NCBI GenBank assembly: GCA_031213475.1
Contig: JARUPZ010000013.1
Location: 6,428,739-6,492,738, forward strand
DNA length: 64,000 nt
From: Nereocystis luetkeana
Taxonomy: Eukaryota > Sar > Phaeophyceae > Laminariales > Laminariaceae
Direction: 5' to 3'
This document shows, one piece after another, positions 45,396 through 57,084 of this stretch (positions within the stretch are counted from its first letter, which is position 1; each line of letters opens with the position of its first letter). Made by a program: the position numbers and the translations under genes. The notes under the pieces were generated by a model. That model saw nothing but the letters and a program-made list of their open reading frames with translations. It searched no databases and had not been told where the DNA came from.

Positions 45396-45899
45396 GGCCA
45401 CTTCTGATGCAGTCGGATTTGGAGTCAGTTGAAAAAGTCCATATCAGCACGTTCGCATGAGCTTTTGCCCCGGAAATGTTGGAAATTGGTCTTTCTCGCC
45501 TCAGAATGTGTCTGACCTCTCTCCAAGATCTATCTGGGGGTGTTTCCCGCTTCTCCAGGCACACAGATACAGGAAATTGCCGACCGCACTTTTTCGATTA
45601 AACTCGGTTAAATACGCGATCCAAACGCCCCATCGGATCGAAAAAGGCGTATTTTTCGATCCGATCCACGATCGCAATCAAATTCACCTCATTTGGATCG
45701 AAAAAGTGCGGACGGTGATTTCTTGCAACCGGGCCCTTCGAGAAGCGGGAAACACCCCCTTATGGATCTTGGAGAGAACTAAGACACATTCAGAGGCGAG
45801 AGAGGCCAATTTTCAACATTTCCGGGGCAAAAGCTCATGCGAAAGTGCAGAAAGGGACTTTTTCAACTGACTCCAAATCCGACAGCATCAGAAGTGGCC
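45396..45899. mobile_element. 504-bp long palindromic (foldback) element
   Basis: Starting GGCCACTTCTGATGC, about 240 bp is followed by its reverse complement ending GCATCAGAAGTGGCC, with roughly 90% pairing. The outer arms share TTTGGAGTCAGTTGAAAAAG and AGCTTTTGCCCCGGAAATGT; the inner arms share CGCACTTTTTCGAT. The loop is only tens of bases. No coding capacity and no obvious target duplication. Confidence 0.85.
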
Positions 45900-46021
45900 C
45901 AAGGGCGGCAGCGTTGTAACGATGGGATCTGTGCATGTTGTCTGTGTCTACCTGGTATATGTCTGGGCTCTCATGAGGCTCTCATGAGAGTCTAGGGAAA
46001 AAAACAGCTCCCATTTTACCG

Positions 46022-46245
46022 GTACGTACGTACGTACAAAATAAGGCCTCTCACACTGAAGCGAGGGAAATCGGCGTATCCATTCCCGCCGAAAAAGAAC
46101 TTTGAGTGCCCGCCACGTGCTCCAGAGTGCACGGATCGCGCCGAGACCTTGACCAATGTGTCCGGCCGGGCTTCCCCTGTCAGGTTACTAAGCATTTCGC
46201 CGAAAAATACTCGTACGAAGAGAAAAGTACGAAGTACGAAAAAAT
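46022..46245 (+). repeat. ~220-bp dispersed repeat, copy 1
   Basis: It shares CTCCAGAGTG(C/T)ACGGATC, GCGCCGAGACC, GACCAATGTGT and CTCGTACGAAGAGAAAAGT with 57749-57976 in the same orientation. It is followed by CGATGGGGTCTGTGC repeats. Confidence 0.7.
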
Positions 46246-46340
46246 CTCAACGATGGGGTCTGTGCACGATGTCTGTCTGTTGTCTACCTCGAAAAGTAGA
46301 AAAAAGTACCAACATTTCACAACGATGGGATCTGTGCATG

Positions 46341-46345
46341 GTTGG

Positions 46346-46376
<31 letters not shown>

Positions 46377-46487
46377 GCTGTTGTTGTTGTTGTTGTTGTT
46401 CTCACATTAACTCATCGCCACAATGCAGTGCAGTCCGTGGTCGCAGGACAGGCTCCAACAACTCTGGAGTGGAAGAAATACCTCGGT
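46341..46487 (+). repeat. (TGT)n plus ~90-bp dispersed repeat, copy 1
   Basis: About 20 TGT triplets are followed by TCTCACATTAACTCA and then GTCCGTGGTCGCAGGACAGG, CTCTGGAGTGGAAGAAATAC. The same composite occurs at 60471-60598 and, inverted, at 47795-47891, so the triplet run and the unique part travel together. Confidence 0.8.
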
Positions 46488-47104
46488 GAAAAAGCACATA
46501 ATAGTACACATGATAACTGAAGCACATCTACACCTCAGACAAAATAAAAAGTGAGGTCCGCGCACGTACGTATCAGATACATGCGGTACGCCGTACAAGT
46601 CGCCACAGAAACCGAGAAGACCACATACTACCCATAATAAATAGACAGGATGAAAATAACAACTCGACATCGAAAAATCGAAATCGAAATCGAACAAATC
46701 ACAAATCCCAAAGGGAAGAGAGAGGGAAAAAGTTCAATTCAGGCAAGAAAGCAATAGAAAGCAAGACATCAAGACAGGAAACACACAAGAGAAAGCGCAT
46801 TTTTTTGCAGATTGCAGGCTCGCACGCTACGCGAGGGGTGTAGAACAGATAAGAACAAAAAGACAAACATACGTGCTCCGCCACAAGAACACCAGGGAAG
46901 CAAAAAGAGACTAACAGACAAAAAACAAAAAGGAAGACGACGCAAAGCAAAAAGCACAAGCAGATAGCAAAAAAGTTACAACCGGGAAAGAAGGAAATAT
47001 GTATGAGAAAAACGGGACAAAAACAGCCGGGGGGGAAACATAATAAGAAAGGCAGGAACTGGTGCCTACAGACACGCAAAGTTGCCCGGGTGCTGTGCAT
47101 ATTG

Positions 47105-47245
47105 TGTGTTGTCTACCTCGAAAAGTTGGAAAAGTACGAAAAGTTGGAAAAGTACGAAAAGTTCACAACGATGGGGTCTGTGCGTGTTCTTTCAGTGTTG
47201 TATGCTGTCTTGTCTACCTCGAAAAGTTAAAAAGCACGAAAAATT
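47105..47245 (+). repeat. Short tandem repeats (TTGGAAAAGTACGAAAAG units)
   Basis: TTGGAAAAGTACGAAAAG occurs twice in tandem, preceded and followed by TGTCTACCTCGAAAAGT. The same words flank CGATGGGGTCTGTGC blocks near 46250 and 46320. Confidence 0.7.
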
Positions 47246-47329
47246 CACAAACATACGTATACATACGAGTGTATATATATATATATATTCTTTTTTTTTT
47301 CTCATCCCATTCATTATCTTCGCACATCT

Positions 47330-47622
47330 TCTCTCTCTCCTTCCAACTCGTAACTCAGATCCGGGGTCACATAGCAGGCTCTTCTCCCCCCTTCCCGCTA
47401 CGCTACATGCCTTCATTTTTATCGCGAGAAGATTTCAGCCTTTTCTTCCCTCGTCGACTCGCATCGAATTGTGCCTACCCACGCTGCAAGGCGCTCTCAA
47501 CAATTGAATCCATATTTTATCTTTTGCAAATAAAGTCAAAGTCCGACCCACCTGGGGCTCGAACCCAGGACTCAAACAAGTAGAATTCGAGGTTAACCAC
47601 TTGAACCACCGGGGCGACCGGC
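47330..47622 (-). mobile_element. tRNA-derived SINE, best-preserved copy
   Basis: The minus strand begins with a tRNA-like head (47541-47620): GGTCGCCCCGGTGGTTCAAG with A-box-like TGGTTCAAGTGG, and B box GGTTCGAGCCC. The body then contains TTGCAAAAGAT, TCGATGCGAGTCGACGAGG, TCTTCTCGCGATAAAAATGA and CCCCGGATCTGAGTTACGAG. Copies at 32428-32912 and 57085-57285 share the body; 50400-50545 and 63400-63500 share its tail more weakly. Confidence 0.7.
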
Positions 47623-47794
47623 ATATATACACGAGGCACTTTTTCTGAGTGAGGGTTATTCAGTCGCCGAAAGTTTGAAAGTGCGAGGTGGCAATGTTCA
47701 ATGAAAGTGGAGTAGAAGGCTGTAGAGCGCGTGCTACGTACGGTACGGTACATACGTGTGTACTACCCTTTGCTTGTTTTATCTTTTTACTGGG

Positions 47795-47891
47795 GTATTT
47801 CTTCCACTCCAGAGTTGTTGGAGCCTGTCCTGCGACCACGGACTGCATTGTATTGTGGCGATGAGTTAACGTGAGAACAACAACAACAACG
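47795..47891 (-). repeat. Dispersed repeat, inverted copy with (AAC)n
   Basis: The reverse complement of the unit at 46341 and 60471, ending in AAC triplets, immediately upstream of a GACC-family insertion. Confidence 0.8.
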
Positions 47892-47899
47892 TAGGGGTA

Positions 47900-48730
47900 A
47901 GACCTATGCCAATGGTACAGCGAAGTTGCAATAAAAAGTTTGAATTTCAAAGATACCCGCCAAAAAAATCAGAACACGCTTCGTATAGGCCACCTAAAAA
48001 AAAAAAAAGTTCCTAACTTTTGGAAAAGCCCGAAAAAAGCAAATCTGGGGCCGATGTTGGGCCAACATCGGCTTGAGAAAAACTCAGGCCGATCTTTGGT
48101 TCGAAGCGGCGAGATTCCGAGTCCTCGACAGACATCGATCAACAAAACCAACGATTGCGTCATGAATTCTGAACGGAGTGCGCTCGTTAGGGGCTCCGAC
48201 CCACCCTAGGGTCACCGTCTTCACACCATGGCCGGTGTCATGTGGCGGGAGCTGACCAGGCGCATGATAAAAAACATTTGGCCGCTGGTTTGCACAAAAC
48301 AGAAGACAAAACTTCTCCATCCGCGTCTCGAATGGCAAAAAATAGTCTTTTTTTCAGGTTTGGGAGGATACCGTAGGACGCCGCCGGCAAGCTCTCGCCC
48401 CCTAGACCATGGATCCGCCTGATATCTTCGAGGCCGTCATCTATACTCGTTGGGCTTGCCGGATACCGAGTGGGTTGGCCGTGGGCTGAGTCCATGTCGA
48501 GATCGAGCGTCGATCGTCGCACGAGCTGGTTTCGATCACCGTGTTGACAATTTGCGACCAGAAAAACACAAATTGCGCCGCCCGCAGCCGTTGGGGGAAA
48601 AAAAAGAAAAAGAAAAACATTTTTCTCTTTTTTCCCCACAGCGGCGGTACGAGAAAATTTTCGGCTGTTTTTTCAAGCCATATATTTTAAAAAAAACTTT
48701 TGAACTTCGCGTTTTCCATTGGCATAGGTC
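47900..48730. mobile_element. GACC-family non-autonomous DNA transposon, ~830 bp, TAA flanks
   Basis: GGGGTAA|GACCTATGCCAATGG at the left and CCATTGGCATAGGTC|TAACTCC at the right give a TAA duplication and ~20-bp terminal inverted repeats. A 3-bp TAA target would suit PIF/Harbinger-type transposition. The interior matches the 22.2-kb copy nearly throughout, including (A)n and (T)n runs, and shows no conserved ORF. Confidence 0.8.
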
Positions 48731-50390
48731 TAACTCCTGATTTTTCTGAGGCTCCTTGCTTGAGCTCTCTATCTCAGCCAAAATATGGTAGCAAAAAAAG
48801 CAACATGATCCACCCCTGTCCTACAGGTAGGTATGCAACGAATAACAATGTAAAACATGAATGGCATGCCAACGATACCAGGCACCAGCTATTGGATAGC
48901 CCCCCGTCAGCCGGAAATGTTGTTGACCAAAAAGTGATATGTGTACCTGTATCGTAGGACGGGTCAGAGGAGATGCTGAACCCTACGCACGATAAAAACG
49001 AAGGCAAATGTTGGGGGAAAGGTAGAGACACCTGTGACCACGAGACATTGCGGGTAAAACCTCGGTAACACCTCCAACGAGTTGGGTTCATTACTGTGCT
49101 TGGTAACGGACGAACAAGAACATACGTACGGCTAACTCTGTGACGATAAATGACATTGCACGTTTAGCGAGCGAGTACCGGCACTGACATTGAAATCGTG
49201 ACCTCGGCAGAGTACTCTTCGCGTGTGTCTAGGACGCTCACGGAATTTCGGCCCATGCTCCTCCTGGCTTTGGCCATATTCAGGAAACCCTGCGTGCCCA
49301 TTGTGCGAGAAAATACATCGTCAGGAATATTTAGTAAACAGGAAGCTGGGCACTGGCTCCGTTTCACGAGGGCGCGGGGGAGCAGTAGAGAGTAGAAAAC
49401 GAAAACGATACGATCGCAATGCGAAATACACGGGTGGACGCAGCGGACAGTTTTCAAAAACTTTGGGTTTCGCTACGCACATAGTTGACGTTTTCGCTAC
49501 GCCGATTCTTACGAGTAGTAATCCATCTTGTTTTCCACGATTGCGTTTCAGCAGACGCGTATCAGTATACCTGGTATACTGCACAACAGCGCTCTATCTA
49601 CGAGCTGGGCCAGCCTAAAAACGCAGAAAACTTCCTGAAGTCGAATCTCGTGAACACTGCAAAATAGCCTACAGTACAAAACTTGGATGCATTAACCCTC
49701 ATACCACTCTGCTTGTGCGAAACAAAACAATATACTGGTACTTGTCTTGTACTTGTAAGAAAAATTCTCAACTTTTTTTTTTCGACTCGACCTCGTGACA
49801 CATGCGCGAATACCAACATTTTTACACTAATTTCGTATAAAAAAATTAATTCTCGGCAAAAACGAAATTTCGTGGAGACAGACAGACAGTGCTGAAGAAA
49901 CAAGGAGAACAAGTCTCGTTGCCCGATTCGCCGCCCATCAAGAGATCCTATTATACCAAAACCGATTACAGGTAAAAAATGCAATATTACGAAGAAAAAA
50001 AGGCATTTCTGCGATGCCCCGCTCAATTTCGAGCATTTTGCACTGAATTTTTTACCTATTAAATAGTATTTGAACCGTACGTTAAGAGGGATTGAGTGTC
50101 GGCCCTATCGTTGTCGCGGGGGTTGTGACAAATTTTGATATAAAAGTGCATGAACTACATCGCCGTGTCAAAAATCAAGTTCAAACTCGTAAAATTGATG
50201 GTGGCATGGCCAATCCGACGTTTGAACCTTTTCATGGCTGGCCCAGCTCGGGCTAAGCAGTACCTGGTAGATATAACGAGCAGGAGCGATGCCCGGCCTT
50301 TTGACTAAACACAGCAGTACACATTGTGCGTACTGCTCAGTTGTACGTACAACAAGCAGGCACAGCCTACTACTTCATTTTATTTTTTAA
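48731..50390. other. Region without a supported gene
   Basis: Short ORFs on both strands (around 49160-49670) have no recognised domain. A Lys/Arg/Tyr-rich stretch at about 49395-49440 resembles ribosomal sequence only superficially. Confidence 0.4.
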
Positions 50391-50399
50391 TTTTGAATC

Positions 50400-50545
50400 A
50401 CTTTTACTTTCCAGCCTACTGCTGTAACTCGTAGGAGTATTTACCCTCAACAAACCTCCGGACAAGCCGTGGCCACAGGTATCTACCCTTCTCCCCCTGC
50501 GGCACGTGCCTTTATTTTTTGTCGCGCGTAGGGTTCAGTCAGCAT
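50400..50545 (-). mobile_element. Diverged SINE-tail-like repeat
   Basis: Plus-strand blocks CTTTTACTTTCCAGC, GGACAAGCCGTGG, CACAGGT, GTGCCTT-ATT and GGTTCAG recur in order at 63358-63488 inside an inverted-repeat element, and less exactly in the SINE at 47330-47622. Confidence 0.45.
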
Positions 50546-51245
50546 TTGCCCTGCTGGTCGATTTGTTCTCCCTGTATCCGAAAAAGAAATAACTAACCAA
50601 ACATCTATATACACGAACACAACAGATATATACCATATTTACACGTAAAACTTTTGCGTACTCGTACTCGTACAGATAGAGAAAGTATAACTTTCGAGTG
50701 CAGTGTGTGTTGTCTCCTTTTCTTCTCCCTGAATCCGAAAAAGAAATAACTAACGAGACATCTTTGCTCCGCACCACGACCTTTAGTGTTCTTTTTTTAG
50801 CACAAAAGGTGCTGGCGTTGATGAACAGCAGCTCTTAATAGGTGCTGTATGGCTGGACTTTATTTTTATATGTTGAAATGAAAGTAAGCACTGCCACAGC
50901 AAGCAGTAGTAGTAGCCGCAAGCTCGACACTACACACGACGAATAGAACAGAGACCACTCAACTCACGGCCACACCACCAGTATATACTGGTGTGGCCCA
51001 AAAAAATGCCAGGTGACCTGTCATCAAGCGAGACGCAAAACGTGCGCTGTCAACGATGTACCTGGTAGGGCCGAGTGTTCCCCACTAAGCCTAGTAGTTT
51101 GGTATCAGTCAAAGCATGTACAACAGGTCAGGTATGTATGTATGTACTCGTATGTGACACAAGGCAAACTCGCTGTCAGTCAAGGGGTAAAAATTCATCG
51201 AATGTCGCTATATTAATAATAACTCACTTTCCGCTGATCATTTTT

Positions 51246-51509
51246 TTAATGCAAGAAAAAGCCCCTACAAGCATGCGCTCGGTGAGACTTGAACCCACGA
51301 AATTGATCTTGATAGGCTCGCGGAACACCTACCAAGCCACCGGGTACGCCGACACATTGAGAGTATTTATTTATACATACTGCTACAAACTGCTTGTAGA
51401 ATCTCCTGCCTTCTCTCGCCTGCTTGATGCAAGTGTGCATCTCGTTCTGTATATTATGAAGGTCCTCGAGCGCTGTCAGCAGAGCTGCCAATGCATCATC
51501 GTTATCCAT
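51246..51509 (-). CDS. Short ORF overlapping a tRNA-like head, doubtful
   Basis: From ATG at 51507-51509 the frame starts MDNDDALAALLTALEDLHNI and is helical for about 50 residues, then runs into the tRNA-like sequence at 51278-51351. It could be the end of a small gene or element ORF. No domain recognised. Confidence 0.25.
   Translation of the reverse strand: MDNDDALAALLTALEDLHNIQNEMHTCIKQAREGRRFYKQFVAVCINKYSQCVGVPGGLVGVPRAYQDQFRGFKSHRAHACRGFFLH
51278..51351 (-). other. tRNA-like sequence (decayed tRNA or SINE head)
   Basis: The minus strand shows GGTGGCTTGGTAGGTG (A-box-like) and GTGGGTTCAAGTCTCAC, a complete T-arm that can pair. The acceptor stem pairs only partly and no anticodon arm can be drawn, so a working tRNA is unlikely. 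Confidence 0.4.
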
Positions 51510-53768
51510 GACCTAGCTTCTAATGCCCAGCTCACGGCGCAGCGGTAGTCTTCTGTGTTATCAGGTTACTGTGTGTACTCGTCGTGGCCCAATCACGCAC
51601 TGACAGCATCCCAATGTGGTACAGCAGCAGTGTTGTTTCAAGTAGTCGTACGCGTATAGTTCCAGATAAACCACATTAAGTAAGCTTCCACCGGGAAACA
51701 GGGGTTCGTGGAAACCCCTCGTTTCGCGACACGGCTGCATCCGGAAAGCACATCAACCAGGGGTCTCAGACGTCACGGGGGGAAGGCGAACAGGACCGCA
51801 ACTGCGGAAGTTGTGTCATATAGTTATTGAGGAGTGATGCGATTATTGGTTTTTGCGAAAGTAGGCGTGGTGGGAGACATTATATGTGCGTGCCGATACA
51901 CGAACACACCAAAGAGACAGACCTTGCTTGGCGAGTTCGCCGTTTGGGTCACCACGATGTTCACCTGTCTCGCCAACGAGGAGCATGGCGTAGAGCCAAG
52001 TGCGTTTCCTATCCAGTGCAAAAGATTTGGGCAAACTCCATGCACACTTTCACGAATGAGTCGAGTAAAATTCAAATTTGTTTTGCTGCTGCGTATACCT
52101 TTGTGCATCGGCTGTCGGTCACATTTTCTACCACAATTTGTCGCACGTACACGTATCATATGTCGTGCAGTTGATGATGGGGTGATGTGTACCTGTACGA
52201 GAATGGTATGACATCACGTGGTGTCAAGACGCGAGGTCCAACTGTCACATACCCCCCACAACAAGTACACGGGATATTTGTACTCGCATCAGGAGCAATA
52301 GCAACAGCAATAAATATCAGTGCTGTAGCAATTCCATTAAAATGATCGCCCCCGAAGCCGCGACGCCACATTAATACGAGTATGTTCGTGATATGGTACC
52401 AGAACCTGCCGTGTTGCCTCCACAAAGTGTGCGAGTGGATGTTCTGCTGTTTTTCGAGTGTATAAGTGGGACTGCAAGACGTGCGTTCTGTATGAATTCC
52501 AACCCAGACGTGAGCTTGTTACTACAGCCCAGTATCAATGCTCTTCAAGTACTACTCCGCGAAGTCCGCGAAAAATGCGTATCACGCCGTGTGTGATGCT
52601 CCCGACACCCCCTCCTTCGCCTGCCGTCTTCAAGCAGGTTCGATGATATTTTTAAGTCGAGGTGGCGTGGAGGTTGACGCGGTTATGCAGCGCAACGACG
52701 GACGAAAACGTGCAGGGCGGGCTGGAGTATGTGGAACGGAAGGTACGAGACTACACATTCCACCTTCTTCATAGTGAGAACAGAGTGATAGATAGAGTGT
52801 AAAGTTAGGCGGTGGGAAGAGGATGAGAGACTCACGTGGGTCGCAACGCCTTCAGGCTGATGGCTCCGCATGCGTATTCACGCTGTTGGATGAGCATGTT
52901 TTGTTCACTCTCGCAGAAAGACGAACACAATTTATCGTGGGGGGCACTAACGACATGCAGTTAGTGCATGACGTTGCTAAACATATGTACTCACCGGTAG
53001 TACCGTACATGTTGTGCGTCTACGCGCATACCTCACCTTAGGTTTTCCTGGTGGCGCATTACGGCATGTGCTGGCTCCAGTGCACGGAAGTCACAATCTG
53101 CCACGTCCAGCGACACCCCGGAAGTCACCTCCCGCCCTGTTCGGCAGTGGACTATACACGCCGCCTCGGACGCCGAATGCTGAGTGGTTGGCCGGGGTTA
53201 GAAGTGAGACAGGTGCCCCGTCGACTCTGCACACACCAAGCGTGCGGGGCTGGCTGCACGACCCTGCTCCGACCACGACGATGGGCAAGCTGTGGAGGGC
53301 GGCCCAGCCATGAGAACGCCAGAAGTACCCGATAAGCGAGCCGCGGCGGATTCTGAGCGCCGTCTCCGATCAAGTGGAGGCAAGCCGAGGTCGCACCGTC
53401 AGAGGCGTAAAGGGAAGACCATGTCAACGGAGGGGATTTGACGGGTAGGCAGGACAACGAGGAATACCGCGAGCAGTAGCGAGTAGCGCGCAGCGATAAG
53501 TTGATCCGCCGAGCGCAAGAGATCGCGGACGTTCAGGATAGGAAGGACGAGGCGAGTTGGAAGTCGTATCCTGGTCAGCGTAGAAGTACGGGGGGGGGTG
53601 CTTTTCCTTCGTCGTCCACCGTTCGCGTCGACGCTCGGCGGAGGCAGTCCACCTCCGCATCCCTGGGAGGACACTAACCCCGATCCCGGAAGAAGCTATG
53701 CGGCCAAATGAGTTGCGGGTGGAAACCGTCTGCCCCCGGCCTTAAATGCACCTCGTGCCCGGGGGAAG

Positions 53769-54092
53769 TTGTGCATTCGCCGGAGGTCGCCCTGCGCGCT
53801 GCGTGTCATAGAAGCTGACCGGACGGGAAGGCGACGCATCTCGGCCTTGAGCGCCAACAACGGGCTCACGCCGAAAGGGAGGATTTCCGCCCTGAATGAC
53901 TCTATTCGCAAAGCCGCAGCGCATGGTCGGGAAATGCACACGTTGTTGTGCAACTTGCTTGTTCATGCCATAGTATTGCGCAAGAGGTGCTGGAGGATAA
54001 TATATATGCTGAGTGAGGTGGGCGCTTCTCTGCCGTACATGATGACCAGCGTGGGTGGAAGTGAGAAACATCCGATCCGATCATTTATGTAG
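53769..54092 (+). CDS. Unrecognised ORF upstream of the PIN-like/CXC pseudogene
   Basis: A 107-codon frame in GC-rich DNA. Its second half (RISALNDSIRKAAAHGREMH and following) is helical and coding-like. It is on the same strand as the degenerate gene starting near 54430 and could be part of it or of its host element. Confidence 0.25.
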   Translation: MCIRRRSPCALRVIEADRTGRRRISALSANNGLTPKGRISALNDSIRKAAAHGREMHTLLCNLLVHAIVLRKRCWRIIYMLSEVGASLPYMMTSVGGSEKHPIRSFM

Positions 54093-54429
54093 TCCCACAC
54101 TATTGTTCTACTTTTGACGGTAATTTGCCTCAGCCGTGGACTTCGTCGAAAAACGACTAAGTTGTCCGCAGAGTGAAAACGCTGGGGGGGGGAGGGGGCA
54201 TGCGAACCAGTATCGAAGCAGTGCTCTCCGGGGGTGGCCGACGTTGTCTTTGGTGGATTCCGCTGTTACAACTTCGTTGGATCGGCTTCATTTCAGATAC
54301 TAGAGTCCTTCAGTTTCAAAGCACCTTACTATGCTTAAGCCACACAACTAATACACTACCTCCCGTAATCACCGCGAACCCTTACGTTCGGTTCATGTGG
54401 CAGGGCCCAGGCAGGCCAACAAGTCGGCA

Positions 54430-56865
54430 GGGCTGACTCAGTTTGTGGGCCACGTCTGCCTAGACGCTATCGCGGACGACCTCTTGTACGAGCCCACCGC
54501 GCATGCAGTGGACGTGCCCGTGGAGATACATGGTGGCGGTAAACAGTACGCGCTAAGGGGGGTCCGGCGGGGGTCATTGACCATTTATTTCGTGAGCTGT
54601 ACAGACGGTAGCTTCGCAAGGAAGTAGAGCTGCTTATTGTTTGCAACGATCGACAAGACCTTGTAGAGGTGATCAAGGCGCAGGAGCAGTCGGGAAGAAC
54701 AGCAAAGGCTGGTGAGTGCAACACAACTTTCGACCCGACATCCACGGAAGCCCTCCCCGGCGGCGCAGACTTCCAAGCGTGGCTACGAGCCAACTGTGAA
54801 GCGGCGCGAGATGGGATCGAAACAAACCTTGCCCTGCGTGTCCCGAATGGTCCAACGACAGGCGCCGATCAACGATTGCATTTTACGGCGTCGATTTCGA
54901 GGCCCCCGTGGTACCGTTGCCGACAACGACGCCGATTACAGCGCACCTGGTCATGATAGGTCGCTTAGACATCGACGAATTCACAGGAACTAATTCTGCC
55001 GAGGGAAGTTGGGCGATGATGAGGGCACGGCTAACGGAAGGATCTATCGAGTTTTCTCGGGGTAAAATTTTTTCAGTGCGTCGCCAGGGGGCGGCAGCGA
55101 CGAGGTGGTACCGTTTCCGTACTCAGGGGATTACCAGGGGAGCTTCTGGGTGGTTGCTGGCGCCGGCCACTCCCCGTTTGAGGCTAAGGAGAAGGACCCC
55201 CATATTGAGTTCGAGAGAAACTCGGACGGGGGGTGGAACGTGCACGGCCACGGTGAGAACATGGGCAAACCGTTCGTGTGGACGGATGTCGTTACCAAAA
55301 CCGGTGAAGTTAAGGTCTACCGCGAACATGCGGGGAGTGACCGGGGGAAGGTGGAACAGGGGACTCCCGGAAGACTAACAACGGGGGGTCCGCCGCCGCC
55401 GCAAGTCGGACTCGAAACCGCTTTGTTGCAGACGGCTGGCGTTAATGGGGGCACGGCCGAGGAAAGGCGGGATGAGGCACTCAAGAGGCGCAAGGACCTT
55501 CTCCATTGGCGAGCTGGGCAGGGTATTGATGTTGGGGTTCAGGCTGCACACGAGCCTGAGGTCGGCGAGGCGGAGATTTCCACCGTTCACTTTCTGGTTC
55601 ACTCCGAAAAATACTGGGGAAAGCGCTTCTGCTTGTATCATCCGTGGACACCGACTCGTGGATGATCGTCTTGCCGGGAATGAGCTGCGGGCGCATTTTC
55701 CCACTTGGCGAAGGGGCGATGGAAGTGACGGCGAGGCAAGTGGTGGGTGGGAGTACGAGATAAATACCTCCTGGTTAGCAAGTTGTACAGATCAATCTGC
55801 CAACTGCAGGACGGGAGCGACGGCGTGGCCCCCAGACATGTTCAGCAGCTGGCGTCCGGATGACACCGCAAAGGTGCGCCTTTTCGTGTTCGTCTACCTC
55901 TGGGCAGGCTGCGACTTCCTCCCGGCGGTATCCCATCTACCGTTCCTGAAGATGTGGAAGTACGCTCGGAAAAGTGTGCGGCCACCGGGTCTTTTCGCCA
56001 AACGCATTTTTGTTCAAGAAAGTGTGGGATGTGGACCGTGGACCTTTCCGAGGGTGTTGAGCTTTTGGCTACGTCATGGTTGTTTCAGCACGAAGCAGCG
56101 TTCAAGCGAGCTAAAACAGAATCACCGCACGACATCCTCCCTCGCGACGGTAACGTCGAACAGCACGCCAGGAAGATCGCGGGTTTGATGTTTACTATCG
56201 GCAAAGGAAAGCCTATACCGCTTGCTGCCCACCCTATAAGTCCCTCGTCAAGCACATTCGGCGAAGCAGGATGGTCTTCCATATGTGGTAGGGCAGCCTC
56301 GAAGACAAAATGCCAAAGTTGGAGTTCAAGGGTGAGGGGTGCGGTGTGGACCCGAGAAGGAGGACGGACAAGGATGCGCCGCTTACGGCGGACAACTTGG
56401 TCATAGAGTTGTCCGACCACTGTTTTGTCGATACCGAGAGGAGGACGCGCTTGTTGACGTGCGGCTGTGACCCCGAAAAGGCCGCAAAGGGCAACCACAG
56501 GCGCAAAAGGTGTGACTGTAAGGAAAGTAAGTGCTCGCTGTTGTGTGGGTGCAGGGGCCGCTGTTACCTCGGCCCTCCGCCGTCCGCAGTCACGGCGACC
56601 GATAACGGCTCCGAAGGCGGAGATGCGGAGGGTGGCGGGGGAGAGTCGGATGGGGGGAAGGAGTCAGATGGGCACGCTTCAGGTGAGGTGGGGGTACGCT
56701 CATTGACATTTCGGCTGGAGGCGACTCTGGTGTTGTAGGTTGGTTTCCGATTGACTCCGACTCTGACCACTTTTCGGTTACCGATTCGGAAGTCAGTTTT
56801 GAGGTCGAGGGTTTCATGAGGGGGGGCGTATCTTGGGCGGATGAGATAGACAAAGTCGACATGTA
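54430..56865 (+). pseudogene. Decayed PIN/XPG-like nuclease plus CXC cysteine-rich protein, probably mobile-element-derived
   Basis: A single ancestral gene is visible across all three frames. In order: GGGKQYALR (frame 1, ~54535); GVIDHLFRELYRR then an in-frame TAG (~54612), then LLIVCNDRQDLVEVIKAQEQ and LPGGADFQAWLRANCEAARD (frame 0); a long segment to LLHWRAGQG (frame 1); SVDTDSWMIVLPG (frame 0, ~55641) ending at TAA near 55763; LFVFVYLWAGCDFLPAVSHL (frame 2, ~55885); SLVKHIRRSRMVFHMW then TAG (~56290); a cysteine cluster CGCDP..CDCKESKCSLLCGC (frame 0, ~56460-56570); and an acidic tail ending SWADEIDKVDM (frame 2). The DTD then GCD aspartates, an H-x-RR-x-x-x-x-x-x-W segment and a CXC tail recall, from memory, a repeat-associated protein family in animals and protists. 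At least five frame changes and three stops make it non-functional unless some gaps are introns or sequencing errors. Confidence 0.55.
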
Positions 56866-57084
56866 ACTGACATGAACCCAAACGAGACCAGGAAGGGGAT
56901 ACGGGGGGGAGGGGGGGGGGGAATAACAGTGATATGTTTATGGTAATTTCCAAGGTTAGGATACGTTATACTGGGCGGTATGTTTTACAGCGTCCGGTAC
57001 GTGTACGAAATTGACCAAAGACATTGTCGATGGTCGATGTCTGAATGCTATTCAACCTCAGTATATTTATAGCTGAGGACGATT

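Noticed and set aside
45457..45870. 137-codon ORF
   Set aside because: Lies wholly within the 504-bp palindrome, so it is read-through of an inverted repeat.
49395..49460. Lys/Arg/Tyr-rich stretch (RKRKRYDRNAKYTGG) resembling ribosomal protein eL42
   Set aside because: The zinc-binding cysteines and flanking conserved parts are missing; the match is too short.
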